NCBI RefSeq assembly: GCF_004634195.1 | Contig: NZ_SKBP01000001.1 | Span: forward strand, 62,001 to 126,000 | Reading direction: 5' to 3' | Length of the DNA stretch: 64,000 bases | Source: Flavobacterium salilacus subsp. salilacus | GTDB taxonomy: Bacteria; Bacteroidota; Bacteroidia; Flavobacteriales; Flavobacteriaceae | Part shown: piece after piece, positions 16,422 to 24,143 of the stretch | How the letters are laid out: the number at the start of each line of letters is the position of its first letter | Numbering within the stretch: position 1 is the first letter of the stretch | Translations under genes and position numbers: made by a program | Notes under the pieces: model-generated | What the model was told of the DNA's origin: nothing | Database searches by the model: none | The model's input: the letters and a program-made list of their open reading frames with translations, nothing else

Positions 16422-17024
16422 TTAGTCTGTTATCCAAAGTAAAACAGGCTTTTGGGTTTGTTTTAGCTTAGCATCCAATTTTCGCATAAAGTTATCCGAT
16501 ACCGCAGGGCAACCCCAACTTAAAGGGCTGTATGTAGGATATATTTCCACATCAGGAACGGCATCCCACGAGTGTAGCACTACCACCCTATCTTTAGCAT
16601 TGCTGTTACTTTCCTCCAGCCCGTGCAGCCAATACTTTACATTAATGCCCCATGAGCTGTAGTCTCTGCTCCCCACTTTATATTTTCCTTTACTGGTACA
16701 ATGGCTCTCGGCACGGTTACTAAATTTAGCTTTTTGGTATTTAGTATCGTTAGGTTCATAGGCATCGCAACTGCCATGCGTTACTACGTTTTTATCCGTT
16801 ATTTTTCCTTCGTCAAAACTATATACATAAAAACGATTTTTACCTGAGTGAATACTCATATCGATAAGAAAATAATAATCGGTACACATCCCTTTTTCTT
16901 TACAAAATTTCAATGCTTCATTATGAGTGGCAGCATAATCTTTTTCGGGGAGTACTTCTCCTTTTTTAGGAGAGTCGGCACAACTAAAAAAACTTATTAA
17001 TAGCAAAATAAAGGCTCTTATCAT
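16422..17024 (-). CDS. Murein L,D-transpeptidase catalytic domain family protein (YkuD_2 type), lipoprotein
   Basis: About 200 residues from MIRAFILLLISFFSC, a lipoprotein-type signal; a longer frame (start at 17123) adds 33 residues with no signal character. The domain shows DMSIHSGKNRFYVYSF, THGSC, HCTSKGKYKVG, VVLHSW (His box) and LSWGCPAVSDN with the catalytic Cys in GCP. This is the YkuD_2 branch and is clearly different from the YkuD gene at 8054-8575. It would act on peptidoglycan in the periplasm. It diverges from the DMT transporter gene and converges on the DUF2721 gene. Confidence 0.82.
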   Translation of the reverse strand: MIRAFILLLISFFSCADSPKKGEVLPEKDYAATHNEALKFCKEKGMCTDYYFLIDMSIHSGKNRFYVYSFDEGKITDKNVVTHGSCDAYEPNDTKYQKAKFSNRAESHCTSKGKYKVGSRDYSSWGINVKYWLHGLEESNSNAKDRVVVLHSWDAVPDVEIYPTYSPLSWGCPAVSDNFMRKLDAKLKQTQKPVLLWITD

Positions 17025-17128
17025 ATCATAACAGTATAGGGTATTACTTATAACTAAAAATATAGTTGACTTAGTATAATGATAACATTTAACCACCTGA
17101 TTAATTTTACCATACCAATGCATTACCC

Positions 17129-17136
17129 TATCTTTG
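17129..17136 (+). promoter_or_regulatory. Bacteroidota -7 promoter element before the DMT transporter
   Basis: TATCTTTG matches TAnnTTTG exactly and ends 24 bases before the ATG at 17161. It would put the transcription start downstream of the first in-frame ATG at 17134 and so supports the later start. No convincing TTG -33 element is seen. Confidence 0.45.
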
Positions 17137-17160
17137 CAGGCTTTTTTAATTGTAAAAATA

Positions 17161-18057
17161 ATGTCGCAAAATAATATAGTAAAAGGTGTTTTATTAGTAG
17201 GGCTTGGTGCTGCCAGCTATGGCATGCTTGCCACTTTTGTAAAACTTGCCTATGGCGAGGGCTACACCACTGCTGAGGTTACCTCATCGCAGTTTATACT
17301 GGGCATACTGGGTATGTTGCTGATAAATGCTTTTCAGAAAAAACGTAACGGCAATAAAACGGTAAAAGCATCAAAAAAAGATGTGTGGCAACTTATGCTT
17401 GCCGGTACTTCGCTGGGGCTTACCAGTTTGTTTTATTACTTAGCCGTAAAATACATTCCTGTATCTATAGGTATTGTAATGCTTATGCAAACCGTATGGA
17501 TGGGCGTAGTTTTGGAAGGGGTACTTACCAAAACATTTCCTTCGGTTCGAAAAGTAATCGCTGCATTGATTGTACTTACAGGTACGGTACTTGCCACTAA
17601 CTTAATAGAAAGCAGTGCCCTACCCGACTGGCGCGGTATAGGTTGGGGGTTGCTTGCAGCAGCCTCTTTTACCACCACAATGTTTACTTCTAACCGTATT
17701 GCAATACACCTATCCTCTACCCAACGCAGTTTGTTTATGCTATTGGGTGGGGCTGTTATAGTATTTGGTTTTGCTGCTTATAACTGGACAGGGACTTTTA
17801 ATACTGCTATTTTCCTAAAGTGGGGTATTGTATTGTCATTATTCGGTACTATTATCCCGCCTATACTTATGAATGCAGGGTTTCCGCATACAGGGCTTGG
17901 GCTGGGCAGTATAGTATCGTCGTTAGAGCTGCCTGTATCAGTAATGATGGCTTATATAATATTAAATGAAAATGTTACTGCACTGCAATGGATAGGTATT
18001 GTATTGATTATTGCTGCCATAATAGTAATGAACATTAATACCCGAAAGAGAGTATAA
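17161..18057 (+). CDS. DMT superfamily EamA-type transporter
   Basis: A 298-residue membrane protein beginning MSQNNIVKGVLLVGLGAASY. Ten hydrophobic segments form two EamA repeats; landmark pieces are LVGLGAASYGMLATFVKLAY, GTSLGLTSLFYYLAVKYIPV, VLTGTVLATNL and GSIVSSLELPVSVMMAYIIL, then NENVTALQWIGIVLIIAAII. Such proteins export or import small metabolites (amino acids, nucleobases); the substrate here is unknown. An upstream ATG at 17134 lies inside the probable -7 promoter element and is rejected. A DoxX-like gene follows after 25 bases with its own -7 element. Confidence 0.88.
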   Translation: MSQNNIVKGVLLVGLGAASYGMLATFVKLAYGEGYTTAEVTSSQFILGILGMLLINAFQKKRNGNKTVKASKKDVWQLMLAGTSLGLTSLFYYLAVKYIPVSIGIVMLMQTVWMGVVLEGVLTKTFPSVRKVIAALIVLTGTVLATNLIESSALPDWRGIGWGLLAAASFTTTMFTSNRIAIHLSSTQRSLFMLLGGAVIVFGFAAYNWTGTFNTAIFLKWGIVLSLFGTIIPPILMNAGFPHTGLGLGSIVSSLELPVSVMMAYIILNENVTALQWIGIVLIIAAIIVMNINTRKRV

Positions 18058-18064
18058 TTTTGGT

Positions 18065-18072
18065 TAACTTTG
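18065..18072 (+). promoter_or_regulatory. -7 promoter element before the DoxX-like gene
   Basis: TAACTTTG fits TAnnTTTG. It lies 10 bases before the ATG at 18083, so the message would be nearly leaderless, or the true start may be the second Met at 18089. Confidence 0.35.
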
Positions 18073-18082
18073 GGTAAAACCA

Positions 18083-18442
18083 ATGTTTATGGAATTCCCC
18101 TGGCACTTATACCTCATGGCATCGCTGTATATACTGGCGGGTATTAATCATTTCCGTGTACCCAAAATGTACCTGCGTATTATTCCGCCCGTATTTCCTG
18201 CTCCAAAATTGCTAAATATAATAAGCGGACTTGCAGAAATAGTACTGGGCATAATGCTCTTAGTACCCGAAACCTCAACTTGGGGAGCTTGGGGTATAAT
18301 AGCCTTACTTATAGCTATATTTCCTGCCAATATTTATATGGTAACCCATAAAAAAGCCGGTTTTGGTTTGCCCAAATGGGTGCTGCTGATGCGCCTTCCT
18401 TTACAATTATCACTACTATATTGGGCCTATCTATACACCTGA
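18083..18442 (+). CDS. DoxX-like integral membrane protein
   Basis: A 119-residue protein with four hydrophobic segments. YILAGINHFRVPKMYLRIIP and AEIVLGIMLLVPETSTWGAW, followed by ANIYMVTH, match the DoxX/YphA-like family. The exact reaction is unknown; relatives have been linked to redox or quinone-associated functions. The second Met (18089) is an equally possible start. It lies 25 bases after the DMT transporter gene. An AT-rich gene-free stretch of 260 bases follows. Confidence 0.8.
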   Translation: MFMEFPWHLYLMASLYILAGINHFRVPKMYLRIIPPVFPAPKLLNIISGLAEIVLGIMLLVPETSTWGAWGIIALLIAIFPANIYMVTHKKAGFGLPKWVLLMRLPLQLSLLYWAYLYT

Positions 18443-18619
18443 GCATTAAATATTGTTATTTTTAACAGTTTTATAACTTTCACCAAGCATCAATTATCAA
18501 AAAGTATTGCAATATTTATCTGTAATAAAATCATTTAATTGATTATTATAAAAAATATTTTAGCATATAGGTGTGTTTATTACATGATTTTAAAAAAATC
18601 ATAAAAAATATTTTTTGTT

Positions 18620-18646
18620 TATTACTAATTAAATTTTTTAGTAATA
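18620..18646. repeat. Inverted repeat upstream of the DUF2805 gene
   Basis: TATTACTAA (18620-18628) and TTAGTAATA (18638-18646) are perfect 9-bp inverted arms around a 9-base AT spacer. It lies 57 bases before the start at 18703 in a very AT-rich intergenic region that also repeats ATAAAAAATATTTT twice (near 18548 and 18601). It could be an operator or a weak hairpin. Confidence 0.5.
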
Positions 18647-18702
18647 TTGGTTATACAAATCGTAAACATTAAAAATAATATCTGATTAAATTTTTTCATC
18701 TG

Positions 18703-18981
18703 ATGAAAAAGAGTAACCGTGTAGAATTGGAAAAGGAAGCAATTGACAGAATTGTAACGTTGGCTCAGGAAGAAAAAAAGCCCTTCCAGGAAATAAAAAA
18801 AGAGTTTGGTTTATCTGAAAAAGAAGTAACCGAGATTATGCGTAAAAGATTATCAGCAGATAACTTTGAGTTGTGGAAAAAGAAAGTTGCCGGCAAAAAA
18901 CCAAAACCAAAGCCGCAAAACTTCAATGCTATCGAAGATGACGATCTTGATAATAAGTATTATATCAATAAGAAATTTTAG
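18703..18981 (+). CDS. DUF2805/TIGR03643 family protein
   Basis: A 92-residue basic protein. EKEAIDRIVTLAQEEKKPFQ, then FGLSEKEVTEIMRKRLSADN, then FELWKKKVAGKKPK correspond to the TIGR03643 (DUF2805) pattern. The middle segment looks like a helix-turn-helix, and the Lys/Pro tract KKPKPKPQN could contact nucleic acid. An acidic tail IEDDDLDN follows. Function is unknown; a role in nucleic-acid binding is an inference. It is monocistronic, with its own terminator. Confidence 0.82.
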   Translation: MKKSNRVELEKEAIDRIVTLAQEEKKPFQEIKKEFGLSEKEVTEIMRKRLSADNFELWKKKVAGKKPKPKPQNFNAIEDDDLDNKYYINKKF

Positions 18982-18987
18982 TAAACG

Positions 18988-19011
18988 GCTCCTTACACAA
19001 GGGGCTTTTTT
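18988..19011 (+). terminator. Rho-independent terminator of the DUF2805 gene
   Basis: GCTCCTT (18988-18994) pairs with AAGGGGC (18999-19005, with one G/T pair) around ACAC, followed by TTTTTT. It lies 7 bases after the stop. Confidence 0.7.
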
Positions 19012-19027
19012 ATTGAATAAACCCAAG

Positions 19028-19035
19028 TATCTTTG
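19028..19035 (+). promoter_or_regulatory. -7 promoter element before the alpha/beta hydrolase gene
   Basis: TATCTTTG is an exact TAnnTTTG match, 49 bases before the ATG at 19085. It follows the terminator of the previous gene, so the hydrolase is probably transcribed on its own. Confidence 0.4.
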
Positions 19036-19084
19036 ATAAAATTAGAAATAATCTAACGGCTTAAATATAATAACATTATTATTC

Positions 19085-20479
19085 ATGAAAAAAATCGTTA
19101 CCCTACTCACCCTACTCATTACTACGGGGCTATTTGCCCAAGACATAACCGGTTCATGGCACGGGCTGCTTACATTTCCCGGAGGAAAGCTGCGTATAAC
19201 TATAAATGTGAAACAATCAGAAAACAATTATGTTATTACAATGGATAGCCCGGATCAAGGCGCAACAGGCATCCCTACAGAGAAAGTAAAATTTGAAAAC
19301 AATGCCTTGAGCTTTACTATACCCGCAATTAACGGAGATTATAAAGGCACGTATGAAAATAATGGTTTTACAGGCACATTTACACAAAACAATTACCCTA
19401 TGCAGCTTAACCTGGGGCGTGAGGAAATAAAAGCTGAAAAACCCGAAAGACCCCAAGAACCTGCCAAACCCTATCCGTATTATAGTGAAGAGGTTACTTT
19501 TAAAAACGAAAAAGCGGGTATAACCCTTGCCGGAACACTAACTATGCCTAAAAAAGAGGGCAACTTCCCTGCCGTAGTGCTTATAAGCGGTAGCGGATCG
19601 CAAAACCGTGACGAGGAACTACTGGGACACAAACCTTTTTTGGTATTGGCAGACCACCTTACAAGAAACGGTATTGCTGTATTGCGCTATGATGACAGGG
19701 GCGTAGCTGCTTCGGGGGGTGAGTTTGAAGGTGCTACTACTGATGATTTTGCTACTGATGCAGCAGCGGCTTTTGCCTACCTGCAATCGTTACCCTCTAT
19801 CAATAAGAAAAAAACAGGGCTTATAGGACATAGCGAAGGAGGTACTATTGCACCTATAGTAGCTTCAAAAAATAATGAGGTTGCCTTTATTGTACTTATG
19901 GCAGGTACGGCAATACCGGGAGATGAACTGATGATGCTGCAAAACTACCTGCTGGGCAAAGCTAACGGAATGCCTGAAGAGGAATTGACAAAACTGGGTA
20001 ACATAAACCGAAAAGTATATGATGTGATTAAAGAAGAAAAAGACGGACAAGTGCTTAAAACAAAACTGCAAAGTATGTTTAACAGCGAGTTGAAACCGCT
20101 ATTTATATCCAAAGGTATTCCTGCCAATCAGGTATCACAATACATCAATATGCAGGTGGCAGAGCTTTCTTCGCCTTGGTACACCAATTTTATACGCTAT
20201 AACCCTGCTCCTGCCTTAGAAAAAGTACAATGCCCCATACTTGCTCTTAACGGAGATAAAGATTTACAAGTTGCAGCTATTGCCAACCTTGATGCTATAA
20301 AAAGAGCGGCTGAAAAAAGCGGTAATAAAAAAGTTATTACTAAACAACTGGCAGGACTTAATCACTTATTTCAGGAAAGCAGTACAGGCTCGCCATCAGA
20401 GTATGGTAATATCGAACAAACCATAGCACCTTCGGCATTAAACGAAATTTCGGAATGGATAATTAAGCAAGTAAAATAA
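19085..20479 (+). CDS. Secreted alpha/beta-fold hydrolase
   Basis: A 464-residue protein with signal peptide MKKIVTLLTLLITTGLFAQ. Residues about 20-118 form a beta-rich lipocalin-like N-terminal domain (GSWHGLLTFPGGKLRITI and onward). The alpha/beta hydrolase domain begins at about 140 (VTFKNEKAGITLAGTL) and has the oxyanion region VLISGSGSQNRDE, the RYDDRGV motif, the nucleophile elbow GHSEGG near residue 250, an Asp in LALNGDKDLQV and a His in LAGLNHLFQ. It is likely a periplasmic or secreted esterase or peptidase-like enzyme; the substrate cannot be told. It is transcribed alone, 86 bases ahead of the M61 gene. Confidence 0.88.
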   Translation: MKKIVTLLTLLITTGLFAQDITGSWHGLLTFPGGKLRITINVKQSENNYVITMDSPDQGATGIPTEKVKFENNALSFTIPAINGDYKGTYENNGFTGTFTQNNYPMQLNLGREEIKAEKPERPQEPAKPYPYYSEEVTFKNEKAGITLAGTLTMPKKEGNFPAVVLISGSGSQNRDEELLGHKPFLVLADHLTRNGIAVLRYDDRGVAASGGEFEGATTDDFATDAAAAFAYLQSLPSINKKKTGLIGHSEGGTIAPIVASKNNEVAFIVLMAGTAIPGDELMMLQNYLLGKANGMPEEELTKLGNINRKVYDVIKEEKDGQVLKTKLQSMFNSELKPLFISKGIPANQVSQYINMQVAELSSPWYTNFIRYNPAPALEKVQCPILALNGDKDLQVAAIANLDAIKRAAEKSGNKKVITKQLAGLNHLFQESSTGSPSEYGNIEQTIAPSALNEISEWIIKQVK

Positions 20480-20500
20480 TTTATTTTCAATAAATTACGT

Positions 20501-20508
20501 TAATTTTG
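20501..20508 (+). promoter_or_regulatory. -7 promoter element before the M61 peptidase gene
   Basis: TAATTTTG fits TAnnTTTG and lies 58 bases before the chosen ATG (20566). No clear -33 TTG is seen at the right spacing. Confidence 0.35.
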
Positions 20509-20565
20509 AGTTTAGCTGTAACAATATGATATTTTAATCTACTTATGAGTATCAAAAAACGTAAT

Positions 20566-22401
20566 ATGAAACAATTTATCTATTCTTTTGCTTTTACAGT
20601 ACTCGCTTTCAGCAATGTTACAGCACAAAAAAATGATGATGTAAAGGTAGCGATAGACCTTAAAACCATTACTAATGACAAGGTAACCGTTACGGTAACG
20701 CCACCTGCTTTTAAAACGAATAGCACAACCTACTTTATCCCGAAAATCGTTCCCGGTACCTACTCGGCAGATAATTACGGTAAGTTTATTGAGAACTTTA
20801 AAGCCTATGACAAAAAAGGCAGAGCGTTAGAAGTCGTAAAAGCGGATGATAACTCATGGAAAATAGATAATGCCAAAAAATTAGTAAAAATTACCTATGA
20901 AGTAAATGATACTTATGATACGGAAGGTACGGGGGCACACGAAATATTTTCGCCTGCGGGAACTAATATTGTCGCTAACGAAAATTTTGTACTGAACACA
21001 CACGGTTTTATAGGCTATTTTGAAGATATGGGTGAGCTGCCTTATGAGCTTACCATAACCCACCCTGCTACACTATGGGGGGCAACTTCTTTTGTAGATA
21101 CTAACGACAGTAATGAGATAGATGTTTTTAACGCTCCACGCTATCCGGAGGTGGTAGATCATCCGATAATGTATTCTAAACCGGACTATACCAGTTTTAT
21201 GGTAGATGGTATGGAGATACTTATCAGCGTTTATTCGCCAACAGGCAAAGTAACTGCAAAAGACATTACTCCTGAAATGGAAACCATGATGCGTGCACAA
21301 AAGAGATTTTTAGGAGCTATAAACAGCACCAAAAAATACAGCGTATTAGTATATCTTTCTGATATAGAAGGTAATGATGCCAAAGGTTTCGGAGCGTTGG
21401 AACACACCACATCCACAACAGTAGTAATGCCTGAGGCTATGCCGCTGGAACAATTACTTTCTTCTCTTAAAGATGTAGTATCACACGAGTTCTTTCATAT
21501 TGTAACACCGTTAAGCGTACACTCAAAAGAGATCCATTTTTTTAATTACAATACGCCTAAAATGTCTGAGCATTTATGGATGTATGAGGGTGTAACCGAA
21601 TATTTTGCTAATTTGTTTCAGGTAAATCAGGGACTTATTACTGAGGAAGAATTTTACATCCGTATGGCAGAGAAAGTAGCACAGTCAAAACAATTTGATG
21701 AGACTATGAACTTTACCAAAATGAGTAAAAATATATTAGAAGCGCCTTATAAAGATGCTTATTATAATGTTTACCTGAAAGGAGCACTTATAGCCATGTG
21801 TATTGATATAGAAATGAGGGAAAGCAGTAATGGTGAAAAAGGAATTCTTGACCTGATGCAGGCTTTATCAAATGAATACGGCAGTAATAAACCTTTTAAT
21901 GATGAAGATTTATTTACAAAAATAACAGCATTAAGCTATCCTGCTGTTGGCGAATTCCTGAATACTTATGTGGCAGGATCTACCCCAATACCCTATGATG
22001 AATACTTTGCCAAAATGGGAGTAACTAAAGCTATTGTAGAAAAACCCGGCAATCCTTTCCTTAAAAATGAGCAAACACCCTATGTTACCATAAATGCCGC
22101 TAAAGAAATTGTAATATTACCTAATATAGAAGGAAATACCTTTATGAGCAGTCTGGGCATTCAGGCAGGCGATGCATTACTTTCTGTAAATGATACTGCA
22201 TACAATCTGGATAATATTTACGACCTGATTATGAACAGTATGAGCTGGAAAGAGGGAGAGCCTATAACGGTAACCATAAAAAGAGATGAAAAAGAGCAAG
22301 TACTTAATGGAAAGGTACAATTGCCTACGGAAGAAATAGAAGGCTACCAAAGTGGCAATGATGTTAAAGTACAGCTAAGAGAATCTTGGCTTAAAGGATA
22401 A
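20566..22401 (+). CDS. M61 family metallopeptidase with C-terminal PDZ domain
   Basis: A 611-residue secreted protein. The start is placed at MKQFIYSFAFTVLAFSNVTA (signal peptide); an ATG 21 bases upstream adds a short basic leader. The N-terminal beta domain precedes the zinc site SHEFFHIVTP (HExxH near residue 306) and LWMYEGVTEYFANL, whose Glu is the third ligand or base. The C-terminal PDZ (MSSLGIQAGDALLSVNDTAY) fits glycyl-aminopeptidase-like M61 peptidases. It probably degrades peptides in the periplasm. It is followed by a small exported protein gene. Confidence 0.9.
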   Translation: MKQFIYSFAFTVLAFSNVTAQKNDDVKVAIDLKTITNDKVTVTVTPPAFKTNSTTYFIPKIVPGTYSADNYGKFIENFKAYDKKGRALEVVKADDNSWKIDNAKKLVKITYEVNDTYDTEGTGAHEIFSPAGTNIVANENFVLNTHGFIGYFEDMGELPYELTITHPATLWGATSFVDTNDSNEIDVFNAPRYPEVVDHPIMYSKPDYTSFMVDGMEILISVYSPTGKVTAKDITPEMETMMRAQKRFLGAINSTKKYSVLVYLSDIEGNDAKGFGALEHTTSTTVVMPEAMPLEQLLSSLKDVVSHEFFHIVTPLSVHSKEIHFFNYNTPKMSEHLWMYEGVTEYFANLFQVNQGLITEEEFYIRMAEKVAQSKQFDETMNFTKMSKNILEAPYKDAYYNVYLKGALIAMCIDIEMRESSNGEKGILDLMQALSNEYGSNKPFNDEDLFTKITALSYPAVGEFLNTYVAGSTPIPYDEYFAKMGVTKAIVEKPGNPFLKNEQTPYVTINAAKEIVILPNIEGNTFMSSLGIQAGDALLSVNDTAYNLDNIYDLIMNSMSWKEGEPITVTIKRDEKEQVLNGKVQLPTEEIEGYQSGNDVKVQLRESWLKG

Positions 22402-22468
22402 ATCAACTCAAGGTTGCCCTTTTCGGGGAATCTTGATTTTTATAGACTACTAACAAAACCTACTTATT

Positions 22469-22765
22469 ATGAAAAATGCGTTATTACTATTTATGCTTGC
22501 CTTTAGTGCAATAGCCATGGCAGGTACTAAGGAAAAAGAAACAACTAAAAGCAAAACAAATTCTGTTCATACATCTTTTATATACCAAGTTGAAGATGGA
22601 AACGGAGAAACTAAAAATGATACCATAAAAACCAAAAAGAGTGAAACCTCTCTTGCCAGCCAAATAAGCGGTGGCGATGGTTCTCGTTTTGATATCAGTG
22701 TACTCATTGTTGATTTTATCAATCGGAATAATATTAAAATAGCCAAACGCATTTTAAAAGATTAA
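22469..22765 (+). CDS. Small exported hypothetical protein
   Basis: A 98-residue protein with a signal peptide (MKNALLLFMLAFSAIAMAG), a Lys/Thr/Ser-rich middle (KEKETTKSKTN) and a C-terminal amphipathic helix (SVLIVDFINRNNIKIAKRIL). I do not recognise a family. It has typical genome codon use, sits 67 bases after the M61 gene and has a strong terminator directly after its stop, so it is a real transcription-unit end. No function is proposed. Confidence 0.65.
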   Translation: MKNALLLFMLAFSAIAMAGTKEKETTKSKTNSVHTSFIYQVEDGNGETKNDTIKTKKSETSLASQISGGDGSRFDISVLIVDFINRNNIKIAKRILKD

Positions 22766-22767
22766 AC

Positions 22768-22795
22768 AAAAAGCTGCCTGTTGGCAGCTTTTTTA
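22768..22795 (+). terminator. Rho-independent terminator after the small exported protein gene
   Basis: AAAAAGCTGCC (22768-22778) pairs with GGCAGCTTTTT (22783-22793) around TGTT. T residues follow on the plus strand, and a mirrored A run lies on the other side. Confidence 0.88.
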
Positions 22796-22867
22796 CTTTA
22801 ACCCCTATAGCATAAAGTATAATTTTCATTACTTTGCGAAAATTTTAAAAATAACATTTACACGTAT

Positions 22868-23602
22868 ATGAAAAGAATTTTCCCGCTGCTTACTGCTGCT
22901 ATATTACTGCTTACCGCCTGTAATGATAAAAATGAACACGCAGATACCAACCTGCATATTACCGGATATGTAAAAGGGTTAAAACAGGGTAAACTTTATA
23001 TACAGCATGTAAGAGATACTGCTCTGGTAACTATAGACTCGATTATAATTAACGGACAGTCATCTTTTGAAAGCCATTTAAAACTGGAATCGCCTGAAAT
23101 GTTATACTTGTTTTTAGACAGAGGGCAAACCAACTCGGTAGATAACAGCCTGCCGTTTTTTGCCGAACCCGGCGAAATGACTATAGAAACTACCATTGAT
23201 GCGTTTTTTTCAAAAGCGAAGATTACAGGCTCTGAAAACCATAAGATGTATGAAGAGTTCCTAAAAATGAAAAAACGCTTTACAAGCGATAATCTTGACC
23301 TTATAGAGAAGAATGTAAAGGCAGCACAGGAAAATAACAGAGAACAACTTGACAGCATTTCTCAAAAAATGGATCAGCTTTTAAAAAGGCGTTACCTTTT
23401 TACAGTGAATTTTGCACTCAATCATGCTAAATATGAATTAGGTCCGTACTTAGCACTCTCTGAAATATATGATGCGAATGTTATCTACCTTGATACTATA
23501 CAAAAAAGCATGACTCCCGAAGTGGCAAAATCGCATTACGGAAAATTACTTACCAAATATGTAGCAGATATAAAAGCTGAGGAAACTGATTCGATTGAAT
23601 AG
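22868..23602 (+). CDS. DUF4369 domain lipoprotein
   Basis: A 244-residue protein with lipoprotein signal MKRIFPLLTAAILLLTAC. The N-terminal half (HITGYVKGLKQGKLYIQHVR, then ITGSENHKMYEEFLKMKK) corresponds to DUF4369, the domain that precedes thioredoxin domains in TlpA/ResA-like proteins of Bacteroidota. The thioredoxin part and its CxxC are absent here, so the protein stops after the helical region. It is probably a periplasm-facing envelope lipoprotein of unknown role. A bidirectional terminator separates it from the opposite-strand tRNA gene. Confidence 0.82.
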   Translation: MKRIFPLLTAAILLLTACNDKNEHADTNLHITGYVKGLKQGKLYIQHVRDTALVTIDSIIINGQSSFESHLKLESPEMLYLFLDRGQTNSVDNSLPFFAEPGEMTIETTIDAFFSKAKITGSENHKMYEEFLKMKKRFTSDNLDLIEKNVKAAQENNREQLDSISQKMDQLLKRRYLFTVNFALNHAKYELGPYLALSEIYDANVIYLDTIQKSMTPEVAKSHYGKLLTKYVADIKAEETDSIE

Positions 23603-23624
23603 AAGAAGAAAACATAATACAAAC

Positions 23625-23658
23625 AAAAAAACGCTTCAGTTTCCTGAAGCGTTTTTTT
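23625..23658. terminator. Bidirectional terminator between the DUF4369 and tRNA-Thr genes
   Basis: AAAAAAACGCTTCAG (23625-23639) and CTGAAGCGTTTTTTT (23644-23658) form a perfect 15-bp arm with a TTTC loop. It has T tracts on both strands and serves the plus-strand lipoprotein and the minus-strand tRNA. Confidence 0.93.
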
Positions 23659-23665
23659 ATTATTG

Positions 23666-23739
23666 AGCCGATGGAGGGACTCGAACCCACGACCTGCTGA
23701 TTACAAATCAGCTGCTCTAGCCAGCTGAGCTACACCGGC
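23666..23739 (-). tRNA. tRNA-Thr (anticodon TGT)
   Basis: On the minus strand the cloverleaf is complete. The acceptor stem is GCCGGTG with CATCGGC, the D arm GCTC...GAGC, the anticodon arm CTGAT-TTGTAAT-CAG with anticodon TGT (reads ACA, Thr), and the T arm GTGGGTTCGAGTCCCTC. The 3' CCA is not encoded. The length is about 74 bases including the discriminator base. A terminator follows at 23625-23658. Confidence 0.97.
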
Positions 23740-23818
23740 ATCTCAATTCGGGTGCAAATATAATCTTGAAACCCAAATTTCCAAAAAAAATTATATACTT
23801 TTTACAACTTATTTTCTA

Positions 23819-24085
23819 CTAAAGTGCATTCACTTTTTCAACAAGCTGTTTAGCAGACTGTTCTAATTCCTGGTTTATTTGTTTAAAGTGTGCTTTTTGA
23901 TTTTCTACGTCTTTTTGATTCACTTTTTTGATAAGTGTATCAAAAGTTGCAATAGCTTCATCTATTACAGCCTCCGATTCTTGTGTTGGTTTACCTGTAG
24001 TGGTCATCTCCCAAATGTAAACTGCCTCAATAATATCGCCTAATACATAGTTAATATCCTTTTTTAAATTTTTTACGCTTGCCAT
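23819..24085 (-). CDS. Conserved-looking small helical protein of unknown function
   Basis: An 88-residue soluble protein with no signal or membrane segment. It is almost all helix-forming: DINYVLGDIIEAVYIWEM, then EAIATFDTLIKKVNQKD and QINQELEQSAKQLVEKVNAL. I do not recognise a named family. A TAATTTTG -7 element lies on the minus strand at 24112-24119, 27 bases before the start, which supports expression. It is monocistronic between the tRNA and the manA operon. Confidence 0.72.
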   Translation of the reverse strand: MASVKNLKKDINYVLGDIIEAVYIWEMTTTGKPTQESEAVIDEAIATFDTLIKKVNQKDVENQKAHFKQINQELEQSAKQLVEKVNAL

Positions 24086-24111
24086 TTTCTGTTTTTATTA
24101 AAATTTCGGTA

Positions 24112-24119
24112 CAAAATTA
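24112..24119 (-). promoter_or_regulatory. -7 promoter element before the 88-residue protein gene
   Basis: Read on the minus strand the bases are TAATTTTG, fitting TAnnTTTG, 26 bases upstream of the ATG at 24085. Confidence 0.4.
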
Positions 24120-24143
24120 CAACTATTACTTTAAGAAAGGCTG

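Noticed and set aside
16422..17123. The longer start of the second L,D-transpeptidase.
   Set aside because: The extra 33 residues lack signal character, while the internal Met begins a lipoprotein-type signal.
22868..23602. The DUF4369 protein looks truncated because the thioredoxin domain is missing.
   Set aside because: Other Bacteroidota proteins have DUF4369 without thioredoxin; the frame is clean, the end has a normal terminator, and no remnant of a CxxC domain follows.
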